NCBI RefSeq assembly: GCF_047663525.1
Contig: NC_092601.1
Coordinates: 17,817,501-17,881,500 of the forward strand
Length of the DNA: 64,000 nt
Direction of reading: 5' to 3'
Source of the DNA: Anas platyrhynchos
Taxonomy: Eukaryota; Chordata; Aves; Anseriformes; Anatidae
How positions within the stretch are numbered: position 1 is the stretch's first letter; every line of letters starts with the position of its first letter. The translations under genes were made by a program, and so were the position numbers. This document shows, in pieces, positions 1 to 11,500 of this stretch. The notes under the pieces were generated by a model that did not search any database, had not been told where the DNA came from, and was given only the letters and a program-made list of their open reading frames with translations.

Positions 1-205
1 ATTCTCCATCATTGAACTCTGATGTCACTAGAAAGGAATTCCAGAAGTTAAAAAGAGGAAGGTATATTCAGAGTAAATATCAGGAAAAAGGACTTCCAGG
101 GAACTCTAGGTGCATGCAAGGAAGAATACCCTATGTCTCAGGAATGTGTATATATACACATCTATATCTGTATATCTGGGTATAAAACTATGTAAAAAGA
201 CTTTC

Positions 206-221
206 TTTTTTTTTTTTTTTT
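206..221. repeat. Poly-T tract (16)
   Basis: Uninterrupted T homopolymer; no target-site duplication or retroelement body is evident beside it. Confidence 0.85.
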
Positions 222-1247
222 CTTCCCTCCACACCTTTAAAAAAAACTCTCTGCTGTTAGATTTAATGGTATTTTTCCTTCTTGTGCAAGAACAAAGGGA
301 TAAAAAGCCCCTTAGGAAAGAAACATCCCGTTATGTCTTGCAAAGGCCCCATTAATAAAGGATGAGTGAAGAGGAGGGCAGAAGATGCAGGAAACAGAAG
401 CCGAGCTCTGAGCCTAATTAGACCGTTCTCCAAAATTTCTCAGGAGGCGCTTGCGGAGGCTGAGGAGGTAAATATTTTATAAGGGGAGCTCCCTTTCTCT
501 TCACGCTTCTCCTTGTGCCCTCTCTTGAACTAATTACTTGCTTTGTAGAGGGAAACACTGCTAATTTTAGCATTTAAAAGGGGCTAAAAGGGGACCTGCG
601 TGGAAAGCAAGGGATGGTAAAGGCATTTTGTCTGAGAGCAGGTCTGCTGGTGGCTGCAAGAGGGGTCTGCGGGGTGACCTCCTGAGGAGGGGCTCTCCTG
701 GGGGTGTGGGAGAATTGGCATTGTTTAGAGTGCAGCCAACGAATAGGAGGGAAAGAGAAGAAATACCCCAGCCTGTCAAATTATTGGAAATCCTCCTGCT
801 CTGATCCTGAAAGCAACGTTAATAAGTCCAGCAGGCACTCGCAGCTCTAACAGAGAGCACCTGGAGCAGGCAGGATGCAGGACAGCGTCCGTACATAGGA
901 GCACCAGGGGCTTGAGCATCTCCATCCCCGACCTGCCCACTGCCAGTGAGAGGAAGAGAAGGGGCACAAAGAGCTGGCCGTAACTCAGCATTTTGGCATC
1001 TTCCCTGGTGCCTCAGCATTCAGCTGCAGCTTCAAGGCCAAGGCCAGGCACGTGTGGGCTCCTGCACGTGGCTGGAAAAAGCCTTTGTTTCCCTGAAAGT
1101 AGCTGCCTGCAGGGCCCACACTGCTGGCTCTGGGGTCAGGAACTTCTCCATCGTCCCAGGGGGCTGAAGGTGTTGAAGCAGGGCTCCGGCAACAGCAGAG
1201 CAGCTCCCCCCTTCTCAACCTGACCAGCCCAGCCTGACTACGATTGC

Positions 1248-1285
1248 CCTTCCTTCCTTCTTTCCTTTCTTCCTTCCTCCCTCCC
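1248..1285. repeat. Polypyrimidine (CTTC)n tract
   Basis: About 38 bases of C and T only, built from CCTT/CTTT/CCTC units; an imperfect tetranucleotide microsatellite. Confidence 0.85.
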
Positions 1286-1838
1286 AGAAAGACTTCTTCA
1301 TCCCTGACTCATGCCCATGTGCTTGTCTCAATTCAACAGACTGGGGCTCATCTTCTCCCTGTCTGCACTCCACTTAATCCATCGCTTTTTAGGCTTTTCA
1401 GATATTTTACGTTCCTTTGCTGCCTCTCTATTCCAGCACACAAAATCCCAGCCCTGGGGATCCCAAGTGGCAGGCGGTCCCTTCTCACTGGGTTTTTGTC
1501 CCTTTGCCAGGGCAGGTGCTTCCCCCTGTTAGCAACACGGCACTGCAACATGACTGCAAGCAACATAAAAAGCAGCAATTGCAAGGAGCATACAATTTCA
1601 GTCCATTAAAAAGGGTTTTTTCCCTTCTCTTAGAAAAGTTAAGAAAAGATGAAACTGGGCCAATGAATCAACCGGTGTGTGCCCTCCTTGCCTTTTGTTT
1701 GAGATTTTTGCTGTGGCCCTGTTCTGAAGCCTGACCGATCCAAAGCACTCTCCGTCTGAGATGTAACATTTCCCTCGACTCAGAAAATCCACACTGATCT
1801 TTTAACAGGATTTCCCATGGACTGGCTATAATGTGGAT

Positions 1839-1872
1839 TAAATAAAATAAAAAAAAATAAAAAATAAAAAAA
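1839..1872. repeat. A-rich (AAAAT)n low-complexity tract
   Basis: A run of A with regularly spaced single T residues over 34 bases. Confidence 0.85.
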
Positions 1873-3778
1873 TCCACCCTGCTTTTCCCTTTCAGCTACA
1901 GGCACTTGCTCAGCACAGTGTGCTTTTATGCTAGGGAGGAGATTTGGAAGCTGTGAGGTTGCAAAGCAGAGAACTGTTTTGATCTGCGAACACATGCTGA
2001 ATCCTGGTAAACTCGTGTAAGTTTATGGTGCAGCTTTCTGCGCCTGACTGAGGGGCTGCCAGTGGAGGAGACAACATTGCCCCCGACTGCAAAACACTTC
2101 CCTGATACACATATGCACAGATTAGGAAGAGACAGCATCCTAGCAAGCTCTTCATGCTCCTAGCATCTCCTCTTTCCTGATTGCGAATAACAACTCAGCG
2201 CTAGTAGGGGGGGCATTTTCCCCTCCATCCTTGTCCCTTGGGTCTCCCCAGGGTTTCATCCCCAGTTGCTTCAGGACCCCAGGGCTCCCAGCAGCCCCAC
2301 TGTGATGGGGGATGTGGGCAGGGCAGGATGAGGACTGTGGGGCCCTTTCCCAGAGCCCTGAGCTGTCACCCACAACAGCATCAGGGACAGCGTGGCACTG
2401 GGACCAAACGCAGCAGCAGAAGTGAGCCTGACACCTGGGGGTTCAAAATCCTCCCCCTCCTGCCCCCCAAACCTTTGCTTTGCCTGCTTTCCCCCAAAGC
2501 ACGGCATGACAAACTTTTGCCTTTACCCCCATGCATCAGTAGCGACAAAAAAAAACCCGACAGCGACAGCCAAACCTCTCCCCGAAGCGCTAATCCATGC
2601 ATTACAATTACACTTCGGGCCAGATGAAAAATTCATCACTGCAACGCAGCCATCCTCATTATTCCCCCTCCCCACAAAAAGAAAAAAAGCTTTTCTTTTC
2701 TCTGCCCCCTCTTCCCCACCTCTCCTCTCCCCTCCCTCTGTGTGTGTGTAAGAGAGAGAACAAGGAGGGTGAGGGCTTCTCCAGTCGCGTTTGCTTCCTT
2801 CCCTGCTCGAGACAACTAATGAGATCTGCGTGGGCGAATGTCTCCTGCACCGTGTCAGAGGAACCCTCACATGGATTGAGGCATGTGAGCGAGCACCGGG
2901 CTGCGCGTGTGTACGTGTGTGTGCACACGTCTGTGTGCTGGGCACGCTTAGGCCCGAGCGTGCCCCCCCCCCCAGCAGCCCATGCACAGCTGCCCTCCCC
3001 TCCCATAAAGGTTAAATCGATCCATTTTCCCTTTTATTAGGGTTTTGCACGCTGGATGGCTGTGCAGAGGGGGAGTGGGTTTGCTGTCCCCCTTCCTTGA
3101 GCTGTCAGAGGAGTGAACTCGAGAGGATTCAGGCTTTAATCCTCTTTGTTCCCCCACCCCAGATCTCTTCCGACACATTGCTAGCCCCCCATCTTCCCCC
3201 CCTAATAAAATGAGCAGCAGTGAGAAGCTCGTGCAGTGCCTGAGCTCACAGAAATCTGTGCCTGACGTCGAATTAAGCCAGATGCTGTTTCTTGCTGCCT
3301 CTCAGCCCTCCCCTCCTGCCCCTGGACGGGCTGCCAGGATGAGCTCCAGGCCAAGTGGAAGGAGCTGGGCAGCTCACAGACCTTCCCAGCCCAGAGGGAA
3401 CAGACACCCACGTTTCTGAACAAGGGAACTCCGAGAGGATGTGTTGGCACACTAACGATGCTGAATTTATCACATCAGGATAGCTTTCTCCTACTGAACC
3501 TGGCAGCTTTAACCCATGGAATTCAGGGGCTCCTGGTTCCCCAGAAGGGAAGGAAAGGTTGAGCCCCCCGGCTGTTCATTCCTACCCACGCTTAAATCAA
3601 TCACGGGCCCAGATTGATGGAGACAAGAGGAGCCACTTAGGGCTGAGTGGGGTTTTTCTGTCAATGTGATTTTGTTGTGGTTTTGGGGCTGAAAATTCAG
3701 CCTCTGCAGACCACAAAATTTCTGTAGAATATTTCTACTTTTCTGGCACTTTTTAAAGTTCTCACAAAAAAAAAAAAG

Positions 3779-3780
<2 letters not shown>

Positions 3781-3821
<41 letters not shown>
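3781..3821. repeat. (AT)20 microsatellite
   Basis: Forty bases of uninterrupted AT alternation are immediately preceded by a 12-base A run. The tract is long enough to be highly length-variable. Confidence 0.95.
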
Positions 3822-3827
<6 letters not shown>

Positions 3828-5594
3828 AAGATGGTTTCCACAGGGTCAAGTTAAAACTGAATCAAAGCCCTTGTTATCTTGTTATTCAGTTTAGCCCAAC
3901 ACTCATTTGCTGTTTGTTGTCTCACAGACATCCTAATGCACCAGTCTCAAGGACTGTTCATGCATCCCTCCCAGCCTTGGGTATTAGATGGGCATGAAAT
4001 TTTCTGGATCTAGTCAGTAACTATTTCCTCAAACTCAGTTTTAGATTAAAAGCAAGAGTTAAAATTTTATACTCAATTACCTAAGAAACAGGACACCCAG
4101 CAAAAAATCCATTTACACAAACCTCTAGCGAATGCATCAGCTAAAAATAAGCTCATTTCCTGCAGTTAAATCTCATACCTGCTGCCGGAAACCTGAATCA
4201 TGCTGCCAGCAAGATATCAATCTCACAACACAAACAGCACCTTTGACTTTTGAAAACTATTTGGGGATCAGTGGGTGGATCCTAATGGATTACATAGACT
4301 ATCTTGGACAGGCTGCAAATGAAAACCTAGGCAGCAAATCCAACCCCGCTGGATTATCCATCTGGGGTAAATCGGCAGGAATCCATGGGCTCCATGGAGC
4401 AGTGTTGATCTGTAACAGCTGACTGATGTTTTCCCCAAGGAAGCCTTGAATTTCAGACAGTGTGAAAAAAGCAGGCAGGTGTTTGCTGAGATGTGTGGTG
4501 CTAAGGGCTCTGCCCGCACCAAGAGCTTGCTGGAGGTGGGATGCTTCTTTCCACCTAGGTTTTTGGTCTGTTCAGTTCAAGGAGAAATTAATCACTGTGA
4601 AGTCCTGTTGAACTTTTTAAGACACCATTTCTGCTTTCAGTTTTCTTCATTGCCCTGCCACTTCTCCAGTCGCTTGCTTCCTTCTGGGCTGGTAGCACAC
4701 AAGGACTTCAGGAGGAGGTAGCTGCTCTCCCCTCTCCCCTCAGCAATGTCTGGTTTGCTGCAGGTTTCCTTTCCTTCCATCACCATCCTGGCTGCAGCCA
4801 GCCTCGAGTTTGGAAATGACTGACATCAGGAGGACATTTGTGAGCCAATTAAACCAATACCTTAGGGTGTGCAGAGTCCACAGTGCTTTATTTGCCCTTC
4901 CAGAGAACTTACCAGGTCTTCCTTGCAAGAGTTATTTCACGGATTTCTTCCCACTTATGCCCTGCTTTTGAAATCTTGATAATTTCCTCCCATCTCTCAC
5001 ATGGCCAAAGGCTTTTTGGGACTGAAACACAGCAGCAAAATACTGTGACTGTTGGACGTGATGGCTTTGCATCACGTCCTGCAGCTCACAGACCTTGGTC
5101 ACAAAAGCAGCAAGCTCCATCACAAACCTAGGTGGACATCTCACCCCCCTCATGGCCGTGGGAGGGCCACCCATGAGCCTTCTTCTTCCCACAGCTGACA
5201 AATTTATCTCATCTCCAGTCTAAACCACGAGAGCAGATTATTAAACACCATTGCTCTCTACGAAGTTCTTCTCCCTTCCTAAGGGTGTTTATCCTCAGTG
5301 CCTTCTGTTACAGCAATTACTCCTCCTGAGAGCTTGTTCAGGTAGGAAAAAGTCTCCTCCTGGCCCCCGCTGCCCCCTGTGCTGCTTCAGCCTGCGGTCC
5401 CATCCAGGACTGACACAATTTCCTGCCAAGGTCCCCCGCTCCCTCGTACAATGAAGCAACACCGCAGATATGAAACATTTGAGGAACACTTTTGCCTTTT
5501 ATTTATCTCAGCTTGTTTATAAGCTGTCCTTTGCTTTGATCTCGGGTAGCGATTTCTATCGTCCTTTTCTGAGGAAGATGAATTTAAACAGGAT

Positions 5595-5622
5595 CTGTGT
5601 GTGTGTGTGTATGTGTGCGTGT
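5595..5622. repeat. (TG)n microsatellite, interrupted
   Basis: Alternating TG for about 28 bases, with one A and one C interruption near the right end. Confidence 0.9.
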
Positions 5623-7821
5623 AGCACCGAGATAGCCAAATAAATGATGAAAGGAAAATAAAGAGGCCAGAGCACAGCGTTTGAAGGATTCCCTCCGAGG
5701 CAGCTTCACCTCACCACTTGGCAGGCAGCTAGTCATTTTCTTTTTTTTCTCGGTGGGACTAATTACACGGCAGGCGGAATTCAAGGAGTGCGATGTCACA
5801 ACTTTTACCTGCAGCACGGCTCATCCAGGCCAACAAAACCCAGCTGAACATCCGTGCGTGTTGCTCAGCACCTCGCAGCACGCTCCCCAAGCGAGCATCA
5901 CCCCCGAGCATCACCCCGTGTTCACGTTATGCAGCCAGCAGGAGCACCGTGATGGAGCAGAGGTGCAGGTGGAGGTTTGCTCCTCTTTTATTGCTCCGTG
6001 TTCCCAGTATGCAGGTTGCAGGAGGCTGGATAGAGGGGGTCTACCCACCCTGCAGCTCTTTCCACCACTGTGTTCCTGGCATCCCAGAGGCACTGGGTCA
6101 TGTTTATGGGGTTCCCCGTGGGATTTACCCGGGTGCCACGCACAGGGTCAGCAACAGCTACACAAACACAGGGAGCACCCGCAGGTCGCCTGCTCGGCCC
6201 CTCGCTACGCAGGGCACTCGCTGTTACCCACAGTTTACTTTCACACATAATTGCCCGCTGGTGAACTTCTCCTCGCCGTGGCAGACTGACTTACGCTGCT
6301 ATGTGAAGCATTAATTAACAGCAATTTTGCCGTCACTCTAGCTCAAAGAGAGCAGCTCACGAAGCGTTCACACATTCATGCGCCGCTTTTGCAGCCTGCG
6401 GAGAGGTGCCTGCCCGCTCCCCGTCTGAAGCTGCAGCCTACTTGCGCTGACCTTGCTAGCTCCGGGGACTTCGCTGGTGGCTTTTCTCACGTTCCCCGAC
6501 TGGAAGGGCTGTTGGGCTGTTTTCACGTCTTTCAGTATGTTTCTGCGCTAGTGCTATTTTTTTTTTTTTTTCTTCGCTTGGTTTCCCAAGGAAACAAGGC
6601 TTACGTGATTATCCTGTGTTTGTGTGTGTGTGCCTGAAAGAGAAAGAGGTTTATCTCCTTCTGATAATTTTTAAACCTGTTGGGTAATTGCACCCACATT
6701 AGGCAGCAAGGTTACAGACAGTATCTTCTGGAGATATTATTTTCATGCAAGCAGCTGCACAGAGAGTAAAAAGTTAGCGTTTGGTTCCCTGCTGAGAGAG
6801 AGCCTCAACCAGTGAGAGCTCAGCCCCACTGTAGACATCAGAGAATCCACATAAAATGACCCAGCTACACAAGGGAGGAGACTAATTGTCCTCTTGGCAT
6901 CGTGTAAAAGGAAATGAAGTGTGTTAAGCATTTATACAGCAACCATGTGCATAAATTATACATAAGAGGGACAGAGCTAGGGAGAGAGCCACGCTGGAAG
7001 TCACGCAGTGCAGGGAACTGACCCAGAGTGCCAGACAGGGTCTACCTATCGAAAAATCAGTCAGGAACCCAGGCTTTGAATCCCTAGTTCCACTGAAAGC
7101 TAGAGTCCTTTGATAAACACAAAAATATGCCCTAGGGCTCCTGCAATTTGAAAATGAAAGCCTTCCCAAAGAATTCGTCTTTGTTGCACTCCTGATGCTG
7201 CCTCAGTGGCTCTGGGGAGCATCCTCCGGCAGTCACAGGGCTGCAATGCATTTTTTGAGGAGCTTCCAGGAAATCTGTAAGTCAAGGGATCTTCCCAGTC
7301 TGCTGCCTGCTCCTTCTCACGCGGGTCCTGGCTTTGATGTTCGTGCAGGCAGGTTGCTGGGATGTGAGGGCAGCAGGCAGCACAGTTTGCTTGCCTGTGT
7401 AAAAGGAAAGGAAGAAAGCTCCAAAGCAAGACAAAAAAAGAGGTTTTCCTGCTCTGAGGTGGGAAGCCTCAGCAGACAGCACACAGCTCAAGGAGACTTA
7501 TTTCCTTGCTGGTTTATTCTTGCGTTCTTAGGGCGTTTTATATAGGTTATATTTCAATATGCACTGGGCATGCATCACACCGATTTCCCACCCCTGTGTT
7601 TATGAGATGGCGAAGGATCAGGGTGCGACTGGCCTGTGCAGAGAGCAGTGGCTCTGCCAAGCACTTTGCGCGCCCGACACACCCCACCGAGTCCAACAAA
7701 TTCCCTTCAAGGCTGTGCTAATGCTCTCTGCCTAAGAGGGGATTAGGATGTTCTGTCTTGAACTTGACAGCCCCCTCCAGCCCTGCTCTCTCCTCCCTGG
7801 GCCCTGGCATTTGCAGCAAGG

Positions 7822-8132
7822 TATAAAATCACTGCCAGGTTCGTCCCTTCTGGCTGTTCTTTTGCGGTAGCAGTGGCTTCTGTTGTTTAGCCATTATGGC
7901 CAAAAAGTTTATTTCCAACTATGCTCCTGGAGCTCCAGCAAACCCAGCCCTTAGGTTTGCTGTGTCTCGACACAAACTCTGGGAGTATCGGCTTCTAAAT
8001 ACACGCAGCTCTGAGCAGCCTCAGCTTTTAGCCTTAGATGCAGGCAGGGAGGGCTGGGGGTGCTCAGCAGGCAGCCACAGGCTGAGTTCAGGCTTTCGGA
8101 GCTGTCTCATCTGCCTGGCTCTCCACCACTGA
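7822..8132 (+). other. Candidate TATA promoter followed by a 78-codon ORF, unassigned
   Basis: A strong TATA box, TATAAAA at 7822-7828, lies 68 bases before an ATG at 7896 with good context (A at -3, G at +4). The ORF (MAKKFISNYAPGAPANPALR and onward) ends at 8132. I recognise no domain, signal peptide or membrane segment. The C-terminal part becomes Gly/Ser/Leu-rich, as random reading of GC-moderate DNA would. It could be the first exon of a small or species-specific gene, a non-coding RNA start, or chance. Confidence 0.2.
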
Positions 8133-8576
8133 TTTTCCTGTTTTCTCCCTCTGTTTCATGTTCCCACTTGTTAAGACAGATTCTTCTTTAACTTTTTTAT
8201 TGTACCAGGAGGGAGTATTAATTCTACATCGACCAGCAGGGCAGTGATAACTAGCTAGACGCCTCTGTTCAAAGAAGCTTTGTGACTTTATTCCTGCCCT
8301 CCTCAGATGATCTCCATGTACCAGCACCCTTTACTCTTACACTGTCTAACAGATAAACATCTTGTAACCTCAGAGCAGTTAGTCTCGACCCTTGTTCAGC
8401 TTGGCAGATGGTTGCTTTTAGACTAACAAAACCTTTGTGTGGCCAAAAGCTTGTCCCACTTGCCACCATGCAAGCATGTACATGGCCTAACAAATTATAC
8501 TGACTCTCTCTACAAACCTTGCTGCATTTTATCTTCATACATCCAACAATACTGTTTTTGCTGAGCTGGTGTTATC

Positions 8577-8595
8577 TTTTTTTTTTTTTTTTTAG
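8577..8595. repeat. Poly-T tract (19)
   Basis: Uninterrupted T homopolymer ending in AG, thus resembling a splice acceptor, but no open exon follows. Confidence 0.85.
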
Positions 8596-11500
8596 CTCAG
8601 ATGGCAGGAGTTTGCAATGCTTTGAATTTACCTGCCAGGTGGCTGCTGTGATGGATGGATTTCCACAGAGGTAAAGGCTGAGCCAAGAGGAGGGAGAGGA
8701 AAGCCCTGTGCAGCCTTCCCCAGCACACACAGGGATACTGAGCTGTCTCTGCCATTAATCAGAAAGCTGTCAGCACCAACAGCAACTGCTCCGGAGAGCC
8801 ACTTCTATTACAGAGGGGAATAACAGTGCTGGGGAAGAGTGAGGCACAGATAGGAAAGGCAGCTGCAAGGAACTCTGCAAATGCAGATGCTCCTCAGTTC
8901 TTATGAAAGTTAGGGGCTGGCTTCATCTTGAATAAAGATGAATAAAGAGGTGATTATAAAGGGACAGTTGCACTGGATTGTGCCGCTAAGGTGCCCTGCA
9001 CAGGCATGAAGATTTAACTCCAGTTGCAACCCATCCTATTGTCCTAAGCACTGAATTTCTGGGGGGAAAAAATGGAAAACCGGAACTTCAGTGCGCACCT
9101 TTCTCAAGGTGATGGTAACAACTTCACGTGACCTGTACACAAAAAGAGCTTCCCTGTGTCAGAATTCAGCCTTGGTGCTCACTGGGCTGCAGCAGGAGAT
9201 GGTGTAAGAGAGCTCTGCACAGACAGCTGAATGTCTTTATTATGTTGGTAACACATCAGGATAAATTCTCCTCTAAGCTATACTAGCCTACCAGTCTGGC
9301 AGCAATAAAGTATTTATGCTTGCAAAATGCATAATTTACCCATGCGGAGCATTTACAAGCCACACTGATTTCTCAGGAGTATATGCATATGTTCATCTAG
9401 GTACCCATGCCTATATATTTAGCTGCATTAAAAACGATGTACTTTGATTGCATCTGATTTGCTGAGTGATCGAGCTCACTCGTATCTATGGCTCATCCTC
9501 ATTATGTGCCACTCTCCCAATCTGAGTCATCTGCATTCTTTATTAGCAATGATTTTAGCTTTCCTTCCAGGTCATTGATACCAGTATTGACAAGGCTCTG
9601 AGATGCGAAGGCATCCCTGCAGCCAGCACTGGGCACACCCTCACTTCGTGCTGCCTCTCTGTCGGTGATAATATCCAGACATCTATCTGCATCTGCTAAC
9701 GAGGAGCTGCAGATGTTTTGCCAAAGATTTCTGGGGAGGTAAAACTCAGACCCATGTGAGTTGTCACAATCGGTTCCATAAATTGGATTGTGTTGAGCTT
9801 TCTCTCAACTGCCAAGATTTTGCACTGGAAGTAAGGCAGAGCAGAAGGAAAGATTTCATCTAGTTTCATGGGAAATTTACTTCAGTGGGGTCTTTGCTCT
9901 GCAGATGCAGTGGAAGAAATGCTTGTGTATAAGGAATGTAGTTCAAGCAATGGGCCTTTGCCCCTCAGCACTCTCCCAGCTAAGAGCGTTACTCGTGTTA
10001 TTGCCTGGAACATCTATAACCCGATGAGCAGAAAAGTCTTTCCAGATATCATGGAAAATGCATCAAACTATATTTTATATTGTACAGAGGAATAATTAAT
10101 ACAAGAATCAATTTGGCCTTGCATGTGCTTTGTCTTAGTAAATCATAGAGCCATTAACCTCGAGAAGGTCAATGCACTGTACCTTATTGAATTGAAGTGA
10201 AGCAACACTTGAAGTAATATTTAGAAGCTCAGTTTATTCACATAGTATTAATACAGTATTGGCTCCTGGACCATAATGCCAAATTAGCTTTTTTCTTTCC
10301 CTTGCCACCTGCCCAGCATCACCATCCTCCTTTTCTCAGGGACCGTCAGGAACCTGGAAATGAGGTACGATAAGTGAAAAAGTAGATAGGTTCTTTTATC
10401 TAGAGAAAGCCTGAGTGCTGCAGGTAATTGGGGGGCAGATGTACTGTCATAGTCCAGCTCAGAGACAGACACATTTTGGTGGAAAGTACATTTTTTCATC
10501 AAGGCTTACAAGCCTTATTGAAATCAATAAATTTTTGGATTAGGCACTCAACATAGGTTAGCATTATTAAGACATAAATTGATGGTCCTTGTTCCCAAGT
10601 GATTTCAGTATCAGAAAAATCTTCTCATCTGGTTCACTTTAATCAGCCAGCAGCCCCAGCTAACTCCAAGCTATGCTGAAAGAAAGCACCTCCTGTAACT
10701 GGTGTAAACGGCCAGCACCGAATCTTCCAGCTACATTTTGTTATTCCCTGTACTAAGGACCTGTGCCTGCATGTCTTCTGTTCCCTGAAAAGGGAAATCA
10801 AGAGCAGCTTTCATTGCCCTTCCCAGATTCAGATGCAGCCATTTCGAGATGCCATGTCCACCTCCAAGGCATCTCATCCTGCCTTCTCTTCAAGACCATG
10901 GTGGAACCAGTGGGTCTCATGGCTTGGGGAGGTGTTGCGGAGAGGTGACAGCAGCAGGGTCCAAACTGCTGCAAAAACTTGTAATTTTGTATGCACGGTC
11001 AAAGTCTCACGAGCTGAGGCTGAAGTTTGGGTTCTCTTACAAAGTAATTGCAGTCACAGGACAGGAGGGAGACCTGAAGCTGCCTGCTTGCGTTGGTGTG
11101 GCCTCTCCTGGAGGCTGTCTCACCCACCAAGGCTTTGGTTTCTGCATCCCTGAGGGATTTCTCCCATTTCTGATGGGAAGAGCTGAGTCTGCAAACTGTA
11201 AAGCTCTGAACGCCAGAGGGGAAGAAATTACTTTAGTGACATGAGGAGCTTTCCAAACTGCACCCCTTAAAAACATCCCCTTCCAATTCTGACAAATACC
11301 CAAACTAGTGGTTTTTCATGGTCTGAGAATAAAATAAAATGTTAAGTAAATAGTTTGGGGCTATAAAACCATTGTGTCTAAGTGATGTTAAAATGGGGTT
11401 CATTTTGATTTAGATGTTCTTGTCATATCATTTTTTTTTGTCCTACTTATTTTCAACTTATTTTGACCCCTAAATGAAAACATTTTTTGCTTTAAAAATA

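Larger units (their letters stand above)
1..7800. other. Non-coding region, no recognised gene
   Basis: This region has no exon I can assign. About 560-3450 is somewhat GC-richer, with a 12-base C run near 2965, and yields many short overlapping open frames. About 5780-6310 keeps two frames open together (189 and 173 codons), which reflects composition rather than coding. Simple repeats are listed separately. Confidence 0.7.

Noticed and set aside
5681..6314. Two overlapping + strand open frames of 189 and 173 codons
   Set aside because: Both frames are open over the same GC-rich DNA, neither shows domain or family resemblance, and no convincing promoter or splice sites accompany them.
8577..8600. 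Long T run ending in AG, resembling a strong splice acceptor
   Set aside because: No open frame of useful length with a donor follows, so it is treated as a homopolymer tract.
10141..10175. Short resemblance to the 3' end of an avian CR1 LINE (aatcatagag...)
   Set aside because: The similarity fades after about 30 bases and the expected ATTCTRTG tail repeats and following CR1 sequence are absent.
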